From LBZV01 sp000993855 (GTDB lineage Bacteria > Patescibacteriota > Microgenomatia > Curtissbacterales > GWA2-41-24), in assembly GCA_964492425.1 (NCBI GenBank), contig CAZBKB010000015.1:1-21963 (forward strand): a stretch of DNA of 21,963 nt, in the 5' to 3' direction. A model generated the notes under the pieces. That model was not told where the DNA came from and ran no database searches. It saw only the letters and a program-made list of their open reading frames with translations. This document shows positions 1 through 5,795 of this stretch, in pieces (positions within the stretch are counted from its first letter, which is position 1; each line of letters begins with the position of its first letter). A program made the translations under genes and the position numbers.

Positions 1-73
1 TAGAGTATATTTAGCGTAGTAAACAAAACGTTCGATCCACTTAACGTACAATCAAATTCAATTTCTTGGTTGA

Positions 74-169
74 ATAAGTCTTTGGGGGCGAGCCAGGATT
101 ATCTCGGCTAGAGATCGAAACAGGAGAGAAAGAAAAATATATCAGGGGGTGAAAATAAATGAAAATTAA
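74..169 (+). pseudogene. brnT: BrnT-family toxin, C-terminal remnant
   Basis: Frame 2 here encodes a clear BrnT-type C-terminus: positions 95-142 read RIISARDRNRRERKIY, the hallmark end of this ribonuclease toxin family, and the frame ends at TAA 167-169. Upstream in the same frame there is a TGA at 71-73 and TAG/TAA at 17-22, and the N-terminal core of the family (an FEWD-type start and KHG segment) is not visible in any frame, so only a fragment remains. Its end overlaps the start of the downstream antitoxin frame by 11 nt, the usual toxin-antitoxin coupling. Known family role: BrnT is an RNase toxin neutralised by the product of the overlapping downstream gene. Inference: inactive. Confidence 0.6.
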
Positions 170-452
170 AAAACTTAAAAAAGTACCATATTTTAAAACT
201 GAGGCAGAGGAAGCCGAGTTTTGGGCCACTCATGATTCCACCAAATACGTGGATTGGGGTAAGGCTGTTGAGGTGGAATTTCCCAACTAAAAGCCTACTA
301 CCAAGACTATTACCTTAAGGTTACCCTTAGTGCTTTTAAACAGAATTAAGGAGCTGGCTAATAAAAGGAATGTGCCTTATCAATCTTTAATGAAAATATT
401 GCTTGACCAGAAAGTAAAAGAAGAGTCTATGCAGGCTAAACACGCTCCCTGA
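159..452 (+). pseudogene. CopG-family antitoxin interrupted by an in-frame TAA
   Basis: ATG at 159 follows a good Shine-Dalgarno (AGGGGG near 144-149). The frame reads MKIKKLKKVPYFKTEAEEAE, then an HDSTKYVDW segment and FPN, hits TAA at 288-290 (codon 44), and continues without further stops to TGA 450-452 with KPTTKTITLRLP, then KELANKRNVPYQSLMKILL. Both halves together give the complete CopG-type antitoxin: an N-terminal toxin-binding part, then a ribbon-helix-helix DNA-binding part. From memory the family often has Leu directly after FPN, so one T-to-A change (TTA to TAA) would explain the stop. The C-terminal half has no convincing start codon or Shine-Dalgarno. The partner toxin upstream is also broken, so the module looks dead. 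An assembly error at 289 is the main alternative. Confidence 0.75.
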
Positions 453-686
453 GTGTTTTTAAATAGGTTCGGTAGTAACCCCGCCAAGGCGGCCGACTCT
501 TCAAATGCTAGAACGAAATATTGGATTTGTTGCTTGAGGCTATTCAAATACTGTATATTTGCTAACAAGCTTCCTAAGTTATATTCCGGTTGTGAGCTGG
601 GGGCAAAATTGTAATTGGGTTGAACTTTTAAGTCCTTTTTTCATTTTTCCAATTTAAGGTAATATATTCGTAGAGGAGGTGATTGA

Positions 687-1010
687 ATGAAGGGCTTTTT
701 ATATTTTATCCGCGAGCAAGGTGTTGTTGGACTAGCTGTCGGTTTTATTATAGGAGGTGCTGTATCAAAATTGGTTGCAGCACTCGTAGAAGACATAATT
801 AATCCAATTGTTTCCCTCGGAGTAAACAATGTTGAAAACCTCAAAGATGCGTATATTCAAATAGGCTCATCTAGAATTATGTGGGGAGATTTTATAAACG
901 TATTAATCGATTTTATAATTGTTGCACTGGTTGTTTACTTTGGGGTCAAGGTTTTAAAATTGGACAAGCTGGATAAGAAAGGGGATAAACCAACTGATCT
1001 AGGGGTTTAA
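687..1010 (+). CDS. mscL: Large-conductance mechanosensitive channel MscL
   Basis: 107 residues. MscL forms a homopentameric membrane pore that opens under hypo-osmotic tension and releases solutes. The sequence has the family order: an N-terminal amphipathic helix (MKGFLYFIREQGVVGLAVGF), first membrane helix with the Gly/Ala-rich gate (VGFIIGGAVSKLVAALVEDIINP), a short periplasmic loop (about residues 48-66), a second helix (DFINVLIDFIIVALVVYFGVK) and a Lys/Asp-rich cytoplasmic tail. It is shorter than E. coli MscL (136 residues) through a reduced loop and tail. The start is fixed by a near-perfect Shine-Dalgarno (AGGAGGTGAT, 674-683), 7 nt before ATG. It stands alone; the 234 bp upstream hold no recognisable gene, only a short GC-rich hairpin near 482-493. 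Confidence 0.93.
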   Translation: MKGFLYFIREQGVVGLAVGFIIGGAVSKLVAALVEDIINPIVSLGVNNVENLKDAYIQIGSSRIMWGDFINVLIDFIIVALVVYFGVKVLKLDKLDKKGDKPTDLGV

Positions 1011-1013
1011 AAA

Positions 1014-1041
1014 TTGCCATGCTTGGCAAGCTATTTATTTT
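1014..1041 (+). terminator. Possible weak terminator after mscL
   Basis: An inverted repeat TTGCCA (1014-1019) / TGGCAA (1024-1029) with a 4-nt loop starts 4 nt after the mscL stop and is followed by a T-rich but interrupted stretch. The stem is short and the T tract is broken, so this is tentative. Confidence 0.35.
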
Positions 1042-1201
1042 TAGCCAAGGATTTTGCCCTTCGATTACACTCAGGGCCTGCGGCTTCTGATATACTTTTT
1101 GCATGAACAGTTTACATCCTTCATTAACGTGAGAGTAATTACGCAAATATGAGAGGCTGGGGGGTTTTAGACCCGCAGCGAAGCGGGGACCGCAAACGTG
1201 T

Positions 1202-1996
1202 TTATCCTGAATTTGTTGAAAGGAAGTCAAGAATATTGTCAAATAGCGATTTTTGAATTGTGACGATGCTACCGTTTTCTGCAGAGACATATCCCTTAAC
1301 TTTAATTTTGACTTTGACTAAGCCCAAAAACTTCTGCTCTTGTGTTGCCGGGATCTCATAAACCAATTGATTGTTTAGCTCTGTTAGGAGAATAGCTGAT
1401 TCGTCTGTTGTGACAAGACCACTTGTTTGGGGAGTGGCGGAAGGTGTGCCTTCGGGGGTTGCGGACGGTGTTGCTTCTCCGGAAGGTGAAGGCGAAGGTT
1501 CCGGCGGAAGAACTACCGGAAAACCGGCCTTAATCATATTTTGGATAGCGACTTCGGGCAGAATTATTACTTTGATTCCACCGGGAGTTGTTACAATCTT
1601 TTCGTTTGTTAGCGGATTTACAGTTATTGGAAAGTTTGTCCTGATCTTTTTGCCGGGGGTAGTAGAAGGTGATGCTTCGTGTGTTGCTTCATTTTCATCT
1701 TCTACTTCGAGTTTCACTTCCGTCTCTTTAACTTTTACTTCTTTTAATTTTGACTTAGCAGACTTGCCCTCAACGTCTTTTGTTTTTTCCTGCGATTTCC
1801 CCTCTTCTTTATTTTGCGAATTTTCAGATGATTGGGATTTTAAGCTGCCTTGGCCTTTGTTTTCGGTGGAACTTGAAAGAACCTTACTATTGTCGATCGC
1901 CTTGGTTCTAATAGATCCTGCAAGACCAATTGTTCCAAGAGAAAGAACTATGGCAACTACTACTGCCGGGATAAGATGAACAAAGCCTTTTTTCAC
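1202..1996 (-). CDS. Secreted or membrane-anchored protein with Lys/Glu-rich and SPTP-like linkers
   Basis: 264 residues, no recognised family. It starts at GTG (1994-1996) with MKKG followed by one hydrophobic helix (about residues 8-27, LIPAVVVAIVLSLGTIGLAG), a signal peptide or N-terminal anchor. Next come a Lys/Glu-rich, probably unstructured stretch (about 45-105), a small region with the pattern FPITVNPLTNEKIVTTPGG, a Pro/Ser/Thr linker (about 165-195), and a compact C-terminal part that could be a small beta domain (KVKIKVKGYVSAENGSIVTI). There is no Shine-Dalgarno; the predicted transcription start lies about 5 nt upstream, so the message may be nearly leaderless. Likely exposed on the cell surface. 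The open frame on the opposite strand (1371-1979) is a codon shadow. Confidence 0.75.
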   Translation of the reverse strand: MKKGFVHLIPAVVVAIVLSLGTIGLAGSIRTKAIDNSKVLSSSTENKGQGSLKSQSSENSQNKEEGKSQEKTKDVEGKSAKSKLKEVKVKETEVKLEVEDENEATHEASPSTTPGKKIRTNFPITVNPLTNEKIVTTPGGIKVIILPEVAIQNMIKAGFPVVLPPEPSPSPSGEATPSATPEGTPSATPQTSGLVTTDESAILLTELNNQLVYEIPATQEQKFLGLVKVKIKVKGYVSAENGSIVTIQKSLFDNILDFLSTNSG

Positions 1997-2007
1997 TTGC
2001 TTAATTT

Positions 2008-2036
2008 AAAATAACACAAATTCCCAAAAAGGTGAA
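2008..2036 (-). promoter_or_regulatory. Promoter for the 1202-1996 gene, overlapped by an inverted repeat
   Basis: On the minus strand, TTCACC (2031-2036), a 17-nt spacer and TATTTT (2008-2013) give a moderate sigma70-type promoter with a start point near 2001, about 5 nt from the GTG. A 10-bp inverted repeat with one mismatch (2021-2030 / 2038-2047) overlaps the -35 region; it could be an operator or a weak AT-rich terminator for the upstream gene. Confidence 0.4.
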
Positions 2037-2152
2037 CTTTTTTGGAAATCAGGAAGGTTTATATATTCTGTTGACCAAGCAGCTCTGAAACAGATTCTAA
2101 ATTCATCCCTGAGGTCGATCATTTATTTTTAGCCTCAGATTTTCCTGGCTGT

Positions 2153-2713
2153 TTAATCTCTGAAGTCGCAGCCGACAATATCATAAACAGCGGTGCCAAT
2201 TTTGTCCTCTTTGATTTTGTTAATCCAATAAGTGTCGTTGCCAACACCGACGTTGATTTGAAACTCTCCAACATGGCTTGATTCTGGCGGGGTGCTCTCG
2301 AGTTTGAGTGAGTAGCTCGAAAAATATTGGTCCGCTTCGTTTTTGGTGACGCTGAGTTGGGTAATTATGATTGTTGGCTTGTTGCAGCTTTTGTTCTTTG
2401 AGGTGTTTTGGCTTACTGTGTTTGGAGATGGCGATTTTGGCGGATAAGATTGCAATGGTGGTGTTTTAGAAAGTATGGGTGATGGAGAGGGTATGGGTGA
2501 GGAAGCGTATGATGGAGAGGGTTCGTTATAGCTTACGTTTTGCGAGGGAGCATTTGTCGATTTTTGATTTTTAATAGCAAAATAGGAACTTGCTGCAAGA
2601 ATAATAAAAAATAATATTAGGGCAAGAATTTTTGAGTGCTTGTGAACTTTGTTTAAACGTATCTTCACCCGCTTATTATAGCTTGAGTGTTGGCAGTTCG
2701 GAAATTGCCCCAT
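2153..2713 (-). CDS. Single-pass membrane-anchored extracytoplasmic protein, unknown
   Basis: 186 residues from ATG at 2713. One hydrophobic helix (about residues 29-47, ILALILFFIILAASSYFAI) follows a basic N-terminus, then a Pro/Ser-rich linker with SPSP-type repeats (about 60-105), then an 80-residue C-terminal part with alternating polar and hydrophobic residues (KPTIIITQLSVTKNEAD ... FQINVGVGNDTYWINKI) that may be a beta-sandwich. Two cysteines (about 110 and 182) could pair. An alternative start is GTG at 2666-2668 (residue 16), giving a more typical basic stretch before the helix; neither start has a strong Shine-Dalgarno (GAAAGG lies about 11 nt before the ATG). Same general design as its neighbour at 1202-1996. 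No family recognised. Confidence 0.7.
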   Translation of the reverse strand: MGQFPNCQHSSYNKRVKIRLNKVHKHSKILALILFFIILAASSYFAIKNQKSTNAPSQNVSYNEPSPSYASSPIPSPSPILSKTPPLQSYPPKSPSPNTVSQNTSKNKSCNKPTIIITQLSVTKNEADQYFSSYSLKLESTPPESSHVGEFQINVGVGNDTYWINKIKEDKIGTAVYDIVGCDFRD

Positions 2714-2772
2714 CTGTTATTATGCCTTTCGCTCGGGCGAGTTGAAGTGATAATTTTGGCAGTTGTCGGCCG

Positions 2773-2790
2773 TTTATTTTGTAAAATAAA
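2773..2790. repeat. 8-bp perfect inverted repeat upstream of the 2809 gene
   Basis: TTTATTTT (2773-2780) and AAAATAAA (2783-2790) are separated by 2 nt. It lies just before the small membrane gene and between divergent genes, so it could be an operator or part of an AT-rich promoter. No more can be said. Confidence 0.4.
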
Positions 2791-2808
2791 GTCATGAGAG
2801 TAAGCATA

Positions 2809-3120
2809 ATGCCAAAAACACGTTTTGGAAAATGGTCGGTGTGGCTGATTATTATTTTCTTTGCATTGTTTATACTGGTGCAAATTATAGCGGCTGTTGG
2901 GCGCGGCCAAGGTGCATTTGAGAGAGATTCGTTTAATATTTATCAAATACTGATTCCTTCAACTATAATTCCCGCGGGGATTTGTGGCATAGCTGCTTTT
3001 ATTACAGGAATGATGAGTATCCTGAAGCGCAAGGAACAGTCCGCACTTGTTTTTTTGGCTGTGGCAATTGGATTTTTCGTTATATTTTTTGTGCTTGGTG
3101 AAATTCTGTTTCCACACTAA
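2809..3120 (+). CDS. Small polytopic membrane protein, unknown
   Basis: 103 residues from ATG 2809 (MPKTRFGKWSVWL). An in-frame ATG at 2794 would add MRVSI; I prefer the inner start because the MPKTR-x-GKWSV opening matches similar small membrane proteins I remember, but neither start has a clear Shine-Dalgarno. Three membrane helices are visible: residues 11-30 (WLIIIFFALFILVQIIAAVG), about 50-70 (STIIPAGICGIAAFITGMMSI) and 78-98 (SALVFLAVAIGFFVIFFVLGE). The loops are short, with KRKE on the presumed cytoplasmic side. Function unknown. Divergent from the 2153-2713 gene. Confidence 0.75.
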   Translation: MPKTRFGKWSVWLIIIFFALFILVQIIAAVGRGQGAFERDSFNIYQILIPSTIIPAGICGIAAFITGMMSILKRKEQSALVFLAVAIGFFVIFFVLGEILFPH

Positions 3121-3153
3121 AAATTTCAAGATTAGCTATTGGGTGTCCCATAG

Positions 3154-3182
3154 TTGACTTACCGGCTGGATACTGTTATAGT
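3154..3182 (+). promoter_or_regulatory. Sigma70-type promoter for the RRM gene
   Basis: TTGACT (3154-3159), 17-nt spacer, TATAGT (3177-3182). Each box is 5 of 6 to consensus. The predicted start near 3189 leaves a leader of about 110 nt before ATG 3303. Confidence 0.7.
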
Positions 3183-3214
3183 AGGCTTACTTAATTTGAG
3201 TGGTTAAAGCTTTT

Positions 3215-3241
3215 GATACCCCGAGGGAACTCCTTTGTATC
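3215..3241 (+). other. Structured 5' leader hairpin of the RRM mRNA
   Basis: GATAC (3215-3219) pairs with GTATC (3237-3241), and inside it GAG (3223-3225) pairs with CTC (3230-3232) around a GGAA tetraloop. Long structured leaders are typical of cold-regulated RNA-binding protein genes; regulation here is an inference. Confidence 0.35.
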
Positions 3242-3302
3242 TTAGACTCTTAATTTATTCTCACTTTAAAGACTAATAAATTTAAGAAAGGAGATTTAAA
3301 AA

Positions 3303-3614
3303 ATGGCAAAAAGATTATTTGTTGGAAACCTTACATATGGTATAACTAGCGCCCAGCTTGAAGAATTATTCAATCAAGTCGGCAAAGTATCCAGTTTAAA
3401 CCTGATTACTGATAAGTATTCCGGTCAAAGCAAGGGTTTTGCGTTTGTCGAAATGACAAATGACGAAGAAACCGATGAAGCAATTAAGAAATTTAACGGT
3501 TTTGAGCTTGACGGAAGAAAAATAGTTGTAAACGTTGCAAGGCCAAGAGAAGAGCGTCCTCGAGATGATAATCGTGGAAGTTATTCAAGGTCTGGATCTG
3601 GCAATCGTTGGTAA
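3303..3614 (+). CDS. RRM-domain RNA-binding protein
   Basis: 103 residues: one RNA recognition motif plus a short tail. RNP2 is LFVGNL (residues 5-10) and RNP1 is KGFAFVEM (44-51) with the key aromatic residues present; the beta-alpha-beta-beta-alpha-beta order is complete to about residue 82 (KIVVNVARP). The tail (83-103) is rich in Arg, Asp, Gly and Ser, like the Gly-rich tails of cyanobacterial and other bacterial Rbp proteins, which bind single-stranded RNA and often act in cold adaptation. The start is supported by AGAAAGGAG (3285-3293), 9 nt upstream. The next gene begins 15 nt after the stop with its own Shine-Dalgarno, so the two probably share a transcript. Confidence 0.92.
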   Translation: MAKRLFVGNLTYGITSAQLEELFNQVGKVSSLNLITDKYSGQSKGFAFVEMTNDEETDEAIKKFNGFELDGRKIVVNVARPREERPRDDNRGSYSRSGSGNRW

Positions 3615-3629
3615 TTTTGAAAGGGCAAT

Positions 3630-3893
3630 TTGATTAGCGCACAGGATCAAACTTTTTGTATTAAATGTGGGAACTTGCGTGTTTTTTCCAGACAATGGAA
3701 AGATAAGTTTAATGGTAAGGGAAGTGTAATAACCCATACGGAAAGTGTGTGTCCTGATGTGGAATGCCAGAAAATTGTTGATGCGAAGTTTGCGGAGCTA
3801 AGGGAACATAAGGTAGCTTCGGAAGAAAGGCGCAAGAGTGCGGCTCTTCTTAAAAAAACTGAACGGGAAGCACGTTTGGCAGGAAGCAGTTGA
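3630..3893 (+). CDS. Small four-cysteine, putative zinc-binding protein (paralogue 1)
   Basis: 87 residues from TTG 3630, chosen because GAAAGGG (3619-3625) lies 4 nt upstream. Four cysteines, C10-x2-C13 and C41-x4-C46, could form one zinc site. The two half-sites are separated by a basic, aromatic stretch (VFSRQWKDKF). A Lys/Glu/Arg-rich, probably helical C-terminal tail (about 52-87) follows. The protein at 4097-4306 has the same cysteine spacing and the same CPD-x-ECQK-(I/V)-VDAKF segment. The location right after an RRM gene suggests a role in RNA or ribosome binding, but nothing in the sequence proves it. Function unknown. Confidence 0.8.
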   Translation: MISAQDQTFCIKCGNLRVFSRQWKDKFNGKGSVITHTESVCPDVECQKIVDAKFAELREHKVASEERRKSAALLKKTEREARLAGSS

Positions 3894-3970
3894 ATATGCT
3901 CTGTGGTGAAGTGATAAACCATGAGGGTCCAAAGATTTTGAAGGTGGGGATTTAATACCTGATGTTTAAC

Positions 3971-3987
3971 ATTAACATTTAGAAAAT
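3971..3987 (+). repeat. 17-nt direct repeat, copy 1
   Basis: ATTAACATTTAGAAAAT lies 78 nt after paralogue 1; an identical copy is at 4335-4351, 29 nt after paralogue 2. It may be a leftover of the duplication that made the two genes. Confidence 0.65.
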
Positions 3988-4007
3988 CTTCAGTTTTGTG
4001 CTATAAT
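3978..4007 (+). promoter_or_regulatory. Possible promoter for the second four-cysteine gene
   Basis: TTTAGA (3978-3983, 4 of 6 to consensus), 18-nt spacer and a perfect TATAAT (4002-4007). The predicted start near 4014 leaves a leader of about 80 nt. The -35 lies inside the 17-nt repeat. Confidence 0.45.
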
Positions 4008-4096
4008 TTTCTCGCTTAATTAGATCTTTTTTGGTTTTGACTACCCCTATAACTTTATAAAAATATCTCTATTAAGTAGAAAGATTGCAAATAATT

Positions 4097-4306
4097 ATGT
4101 CGTCAACGCCGTGTATTAGATGTGGTAAGGATAGAGTCTTTTCCAAAAAGTGGACTGAGAAAGTTCTTGACCGGGGTACACCAATAACTTACGAACTTTA
4201 TGTTTGTCCAGATTCTGAGTGCCAGAAGGTTGTTGATGCGAAGTTTGAAGAGATGAGGCAGAGGAAAGCGTTTGTTGCAGCTAAAAAAGAGGTAAAATCT
4301 GCATAA
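4097..4306 (+). CDS. Small four-cysteine, putative zinc-binding protein (paralogue 2)
   Basis: 69 residues from ATG 4097 (MSSTPCIRCG). A TTG at 4085 would add four residues but has no better ribosome site. C6-x2-C9 and C37-x4-C42 match the spacing of the 3630-3893 protein exactly (31 residues between the first cysteines of each pair). The shared core is RVFS-(R/K)-x-W and CPD-x-ECQK-(I/V)-VDAKF. The C-terminal tail is shorter and Lys-rich. The pair looks like a local tandem duplication with diverged tails. A zinc-ribbon or treble-clef fold is likely; function unknown. Confidence 0.8.
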   Translation: MSSTPCIRCGKDRVFSKKWTEKVLDRGTPITYELYVCPDSECQKVVDAKFEEMRQRKAFVAAKKEVKSA

Positions 4307-4334
4307 TCTTTTGTTGTGTTTTTAAAATTTTCAT

Positions 4335-4351
4335 ATTAACATTTAGAAAAT
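4335..4351 (+). repeat. 17-nt direct repeat, copy 2
   Basis: Identical to 3971-3987. No TATAAT box follows at this copy, so it is more likely duplicated flanking DNA than a promoter element. Confidence 0.65.
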
Positions 4352-4428
4352 TGCTTCTGTACACCAAAACAGCTTCCGGGTAAGATTATGGTTTCTTGTT
4401 TTATGATCCTCGATTATATTACAACAAA

Positions 4429-4456
4429 TTGAATTTTTGATATTTTGGAGTATAAT
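4429..4456 (+). promoter_or_regulatory. Candidate promoter upstream of the 4570 gene (distal)
   Basis: TTGAAT (4429-4434), 16-nt spacer and a perfect TATAAT (4451-4456). The predicted start near 4463 is just before an ATG (4465) that opens only a 15-codon frame (4465-4512). Confidence 0.5.
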
Positions 4457-4513
4457 TTACCCCCATGGATGAGCGCGAGCAGGATATTTGCCAGGCCGAC
4501 CTGGTTTCTTAGC

Positions 4514-4565
4514 TTGACAGTGAAATTGTAAAGTGAATTAATTAAATTGTTCCTGCCTTTGCAGG
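4514..4565 (+). promoter_or_regulatory. Candidate proximal promoter plus leader hairpin
   Basis: Perfect TTGACA (4514-4519), 17-nt spacer and ATTAAT (4537-4542, 4 of 6). The predicted start near 4549 would put the hairpin CCTGC/GCAGG (4552-4556 / 4561-4565, 4-nt loop) at the very 5' end of the message, against the GTG start at 4570. It could hamper ribosome binding. A second small hairpin, CCAGG/CCTGG (4490-4494 / 4499-4503), lies upstream. Confidence 0.4.
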
Positions 4566-4569
4566 TAAT

Positions 4570-4791
4570 GTGGTAGAAAAAGGCTTAAGCGGCGCATTTT
4601 CTTCCTTAAAGCCTCGGATAGGGGAGGGTATCCAAGAAACTACAATAAGACCTTCACGAACAAACGATGATTCTGACCCCTTAAAAGAGCAGAGACGTTT
4701 TTGGAATGCTATGGATTTTTATGATGAGACTGTAGATGAACCTAGGGGTTGGTTGATTATATATCAACGTCAAGTTGGGGGTTGTTATTAA
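4570..4791 (+). CDS. Unknown small protein coupled to the hydrolase
   Basis: 73 residues from GTG 4570; no family recognised. The composition is polar, with an acidic and aromatic central part (KEQRRFWNAMDFYDETVDEP) and no membrane helix. The Shine-Dalgarno is weak (AGG at 4563-4565, inside a hairpin). Its stop TAA (4789-4791) overlaps the ATG (4791-4793) of the hydrolase by one base, so the two are probably translationally coupled. Without a homologue I cannot exclude that it is only a leader ORF, but its length and the coupling make a real gene more likely than not. Confidence 0.5.
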   Translation: MVEKGLSGAFSSLKPRIGEGIQETTIRPSRTNDDSDPLKEQRRFWNAMDFYDETVDEPRGWLIIYQRQVGGCY

Positions 4792-5741
4792 TGCCAGAAC
4801 GAGACTTGGTTGGCGCAAGAGAGTTTGGAAGTGAAGAAACGTTAAGAACACAATTTAGGATTCCAGATTTCCCGAGTTCATTTCTTGAATACATGGAAGG
4901 GAGGCGTAAAGCCGGACTTGTCGACACAGCATTTGATATTGTTCAAGCTGCTGCGGATGTGGCTGAGGCTTATTGGGCCCGTAAGAGACTTGCTTGGGAA
5001 CAGGCAAAACCAAATTTTTATGAGGAGGACGTACAGGTAGGCTCGGATGATGCACCAGTTGTTTTATTTGGAGGTGGGTTTATGACATGGAAGGGTTTAC
5101 AGGAACTGCGAAAATTTTCATCGGGTAGGGAGTCTTTAGCCTCTGGCTCATACTCAGTTGTTGAGGAATCATTTAAACGCTGTGGGGCGCATTATATAGA
5201 GATTTGGCCTAAGAAAGGGAGTAATACTGGTGATGCTGAAGAAGACCTTGAGGCCCTAGCTGAGGCTGTAAAGATAGCTGATGCTACGAGTAAAGGGCCA
5301 AAGATATTTATTGGACACAGTTTTTTTGGTGAGGTAGCCTATCTTTTTGCGGCAAGGTATCCTGATCTTGCAGATAAGATTAGAGCAATTATAACTGGTG
5401 GTTCTCCACTGCCTGATGATNNNNNNNNNNATATCAATAGTGTTGTTGAGGCGGCTCTGGTGTTATTAACACCAAGCACTAAGGTAGGAAGGAAACAACT
5501 TGAAGAAGGTATTGAATATTTAAATTCTCCACAAGCTCGAGAAAGAAAATTTGTGTCGATTATTGGGAAATATGATCGTATTATTAGTGGTCCTGCTCCA
5601 GGGGAGGTTGTTGTTACGCTGACAGGGCATAGTTCAATATTTTTCAATCAGAGAAACCTAGACGGCGCAATGGAACTTGCAATAACTGGACAGCTGCCGG
5701 TGGATTGGCAAGTAATAAGGCCATCAAGTTTGGTGGCATAA
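4791..5741 (+). CDS. Alpha/beta-hydrolase fold protein (contains assembly gap)
   Basis: 316 residues from ATG 4791; the frame extends upstream to a TTG at 4749, but the TAATG junction favours 4791. The features of a serine hydrolase are present: a strand with GGG (VVLFGGGFMTW, residues 90-100, oxyanion region), the nucleophile elbow G-H-S-F-F-G with Ser177, a likely acid Asp262 in IIGKYDRIIS, and a likely His280 in LTGHSSIFF. About 75 polar N-terminal residues precede the hydrolase core. The gap of 10 Ns (codons 211-214) lies between the nucleophile and the acid, where a lid often sits. The frame stays open across it, so the gap size is probably right modulo 3, but the true length there is unknown. 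Substrate unknown. Confidence 0.8.
   Translation: MPERDLVGAREFGSEETLRTQFRIPDFPSSFLEYMEGRRKAGLVDTAFDIVQAAADVAEAYWARKRLAWEQAKPNFYEEDVQVGSDDAPVVLFGGGFMTWKGLQELRKFSSGRESLASGSYSVVEESFKRCGAHYIEIWPKKGSNTGDAEEDLEALAEAVKIADATSKGPKIFIGHSFFGEVAYLFAARYPDLADKIRAIITGGSPLPDDXXXXINSVVEAALVLLTPSTKVGRKQLEEGIEYLNSPQARERKFVSIIGKYDRIISGPAPGEVVVTLTGHSSIFFNQRNLDGAMELAITGQLPVDWQVIRPSSLVA
5421..5430. other. Assembly gap (10 Ns)
   Basis: Ten undetermined bases inside the hydrolase gene. The true number of missing bases may differ from ten. Confidence 0.99.
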
Positions 5742-5795
5742 GTTTGCATTCGAATCCTATTTTTTGTTTTTCTTCTGTGTTACTCTAATTGAGAA

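Noticed and set aside
288..290. TAA recoded as an amino acid in the antitoxin
   Set aside because: Many intact genes here end with TAA (mscL, tkt, ykuK), so reassignment is excluded.
380..568. 62-codon minus-strand frame covering the antitoxin end and downstream DNA
   Set aside because: No ribosome site, overlaps the recognisable antitoxin frame, and no family features.
1172..1187. GC-rich hairpin (CCCGC/GCGGG) as a terminator of the 1202-1996 gene
   Set aside because: On the minus strand it is followed by TCTAAAACCCC rather than a T tract. It may be a small interspersed palindrome, but one copy cannot show that.
1371..1979. 202-codon open frame on the plus strand
   Set aside because: It is antisense to the secreted-protein gene at 1202-1996, whose signal helix and SPTP linker are convincing; the plus-strand product is Ser/Phe/Val-rich shadow sequence.
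4465..4512. 15-codon ATG frame as a gene
   Set aside because: Too short with no homology; kept only as a possible leader peptide in the findings.
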